Shown here in pieces: positions 63,201 through 64,000 of a stretch of 64,000 bases of DNA. The number at the start of each line of letters is the position of its first letter. The stretch's first letter is position 1. The position numbers and the translations under genes are program-made. Below the pieces are notes generated by a model. The model did no database searches and had not been told where the DNA came from. It saw only the letters and a list, made by a program, of their open reading frames with translations. Source of the DNA: Amarolinea sp964580725 (GTDB lineage Bacteria > Chloroflexota > Anaerolineae > SSC4 > Amarolineaceae); assembly GCA_964580725.1 (NCBI GenBank), contig CAZOLV010000015.1, forward strand, positions 1 through 64,000. Direction: 5' to 3'.

Positions 63201-64000
63201 GCTACAGCTTTCGACAGAGCACGGCCAGCACGCCGGGACGGATCTTCTTCTATGGCCCTGCCCCGCAGTATCAGGCCACAACCTATATCACCGCCCACGG
63301 CTTTGGATACGTCTCGACTGCGCCGCTTGCCGTGCGCAACGCCGACTACTGGCAGCAGATGGCCGGCGGGCCAACCGATCACTTCATGGAACACACCTTC
63401 GCGATGGACAGGACCCCGTTGGTCTTCCTTCCGCTCGCCTATCGCGGCTCAGGCGGTCTGCCTTTGGAATTGGCCAACGATGCTGCCCCGGTTGCACGGC
63501 CAAACAGCGACCGCATACCACAGCCTTGCCTGATCGAAACGCCGACGCCCACACCGTCGCCTACCCCAACGCCAACCCCGACGCCCAACACCCCCATCGT
63601 CGAAAGCATCATCCCTAACACCGCCGCGCCGGGCGTCACGGTGCAGGTCATGATCTACGGCTACTTCTTCGATCCGGGCGCCAGTCCCTACATCGGCTCG
63701 ACCTTGTTGCAAAGCGTGGAATATCTAGGCCCTGAACCTTCGCCGCCGCACCGCTGGCGTCTGCGGGCCACCCTGCCCGCCGGGCTGCCGGTTGGCGTCT
63801 ACGACGTGACCGTCGTCAATCCCGGCGGCAGATCAGGCGTGCTGGCTGGCGGGTTCACGGTGACGCAAGCCGCGACAGCCACTCCCACGCGCGCAGCGAC
63901 AGTCACCCAGACCCCCAGCCCCACGGTCACGCGCACGCCAACCGCCACGGCCACGCGCACGCCAACCGCCACGGCCACGCCCACGCCAACCATCACCCGC
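60248..64000 (+). CDS. secreted seven-repeat propeller / metallopeptidase-like protein (runs off window)
   Basis: An open frame from ATG 60248 (AAAGGAG eight bases upstream) to the window end, at least 1251 residues. It has a signal peptide (VATVLLAVTGILLALAAAHA). Residues about 95-460 contain seven repeats of the kind LALDPAGNLQAVW, LAIDRAGNAIALW, VALDDAGNAYALW and LTVDAAGNAFAVW, pointing to a seven-bladed propeller. A carboxypeptidase-regulatory-like domain follows (485-540). Residues 694-760 carry a zinc-peptidase signature: EWHEFAHH (H697, E698, H701) and, 44 residues on, DSWTEGFAEFYAL with E745/E749 as third-ligand candidates (gluzincin-like). Then come a Thr-Pro linker (ETPTPTPSPTPTPTP), an IPT/TIG-like domain (IVESIIPNTAAPGVTVQVMI) and a second Thr-Pro linker. 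It is 45 bases downstream of the beta-helix gene, possibly co-transcribed. Confidence 0.85.
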   Translation, partial: MSELRHQSVHAGRRVSVATVLLAVTGILLALAAAHANRGEAGPAAHIEPAADLTPSTEVQIDPPWTPSTPLSATWDIEEDIPGSNPGRSAGLSQHSLAVDADGQVFVLWEYDGHIDDPNPEVSELRFASRPAVGGWTAPATLTTRSVSCGGCHNDRPNSNTVPAHALALDPAGNLQAVWMHRQVANPDLDRSWPYVAFRPAGGAWNAPTLACDLGNNCYADATPPDLAIDRAGNAIALWVERRDDTDGDGNDDWNVFSAYRPAGGTWGPHRRASTRPVSNDGDSLSVALDDAGNAYALWAPRYEISYPTGSFFFATARAGGQWQAPVALSDGLPAGRAWDPALTVDAAGNAFAVWTLKRDGANTLPEVRFAYRPAQGAWSASSRLAVEADDMQQHSPAITSDAAGNAYALWLTRQGPYNCIVHFSMKPPGQSWSQPETVHQRLDRWIDCYTPPAIAVDPSGRVYAAYRTGRWPTYGMALAIRGNTITVQGKVRVIPELDQVDPLIGVPVALVREGKELQRVITEAPDGRYILPNVPITNNLVISITLRHEAKTPPTFQVVHQLPEALGGPVIYATTRPFTVTASTPNPWVRNIHFADRFNDPPLETGRGIPLDRLDDAAVIYYRTYQAWKLADSMSQSFDLLLPVDIVAFSNSNGTYWSGPRSNDVNPPADAFINFDPAASAIAAEHPNRPDNQEWHEFAHHLLADALGDAMPEDPLVCPPGGAFGQDCNHYGYVNATTNDSWTEGFAEFYALVVARDIEGEFRPDLYHWEGRDDSLEANYRAWDIVYPPYVSDEEFAAAGLLWDLIDPVDAADASILTDSQGITTTYADCVEVSLANQLWSILTTDWGDAVPRPPGEPQAYGGWVFDIKHLYDILKLQGVGSAHSHGRAMSDLDELFVAHGFFADIAPTNRAYDPGEEIGRAAYMTYTHPSGVVISARPERRDRPAIPGSTIAFQALDSVTGAPVAVRDFTVEVRFAPPFDFLSYSFRQSTASTPGRIFFYGPAPQYQATTYITAHGFGYVSTAPLAVRNADYWQQMAGGPTDHFMEHTFAMDRTPLVFLPLAYRGSGGLPLELANDAAPVARPNSDRIPQPCLIETPTPTPSPTPTPTPTPNTPIVESIIPNTAAPGVTVQVMIYGYFFDPGASPYIGSTLLQSVEYLGPEPSPPHRWRLRATLPAGLPVGVYDVTVVNPGGRSGVLAGGFTVTQAATATPTRAATVTQTPSPTVTRTPTATATRTPTATATPTPTITR

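Overview
This window is a GC-rich, gene-dense piece of a bacterial chromosome and almost certainly part of a draft or metagenome assembly, because it carries two gaps of exactly 100 N. The gene content fits a Chloroflexota bacterium of the Anaerolineae/Caldilineales kind: a hydrogenase-4-like membrane complex, a very long DUF11-type surface protein, several family-39 glycosyltransferases, prealbumin-like secreted proteins, decayed ATPase/regulator genes and many short dispersed repeats. The phylum is an inference from gene content; no marker gene such as rRNA is present.

Layout. (1) 1-1.3 kb: a hairpin, an integrase remnant next to a tRNA-Val, and a truncated DUF4143 gene, which look like the worn edge of an old integrated element. 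(2) 1.3-17.4 kb, minus strand: five large tightly packed genes of 736-1480 residues. They encode a very large unknown protein, a LamG/fibre-repeat/tail-collar protein, a tandem ADP-ribosyltransferase-like protein, a DUF6603-like giant and another unknown protein. None has a signal peptide or membrane anchor. This is the best candidate for an undescribed system. (3) 18-25.8 kb, minus strand: an ArsR-type regulator followed by six complex-I/Hyf-like subunits. The large subunit lacks the [NiFe] cysteines, so this is an Ehr-type complex, not a hydrogenase. (4) 26-35.6 kb: a membrane protein of unknown function, then convergently a 2517-residue cell-surface protein. (5) 35.9-40.3 kb: a patchwork of decayed genes (ATPase, SnoaL, FAD monooxygenase and a short remnant) around a small operon of DUF1801, VOC and SRPBCC-DinB proteins. 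(6) 40.2-43.2 kb: a TetR-controlled operon with a membrane glycosyltransferase-like protein and an NmrA-type reductase. (7) 43.4-45.1 kb: an internally duplicated CBS-CBS-HEPN protein, a likely ligand-gated ribonuclease. (8) 45.4-52.6 kb, minus strand: five overlapping or closely spaced genes for lipid-linked glycan work. One carries a 45-bp in-frame minisatellite that also broke the assembly. (9) 52.7-57.4 kb: two prealbumin-repeat proteins, one with a glycoside-hydrolase-like barrel. (10) 57.7-64 kb, plus strand: a beta-helix lipoprotein and a seven-repeat propeller metallopeptidase-like protein that runs off the window.

Working together: regions 8-10 read as a surface glycan and extracellular carbohydrate/protein-handling block, and region 3 as an energy-coupling membrane complex under one repressor. 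Region 2 is a stand-alone cassette whose fibre/collar and ADP-ribosyltransferase-like parts suggest a particle- or toxin-like function, but no sheath, tube, baseplate or secretion gene accompanies it.
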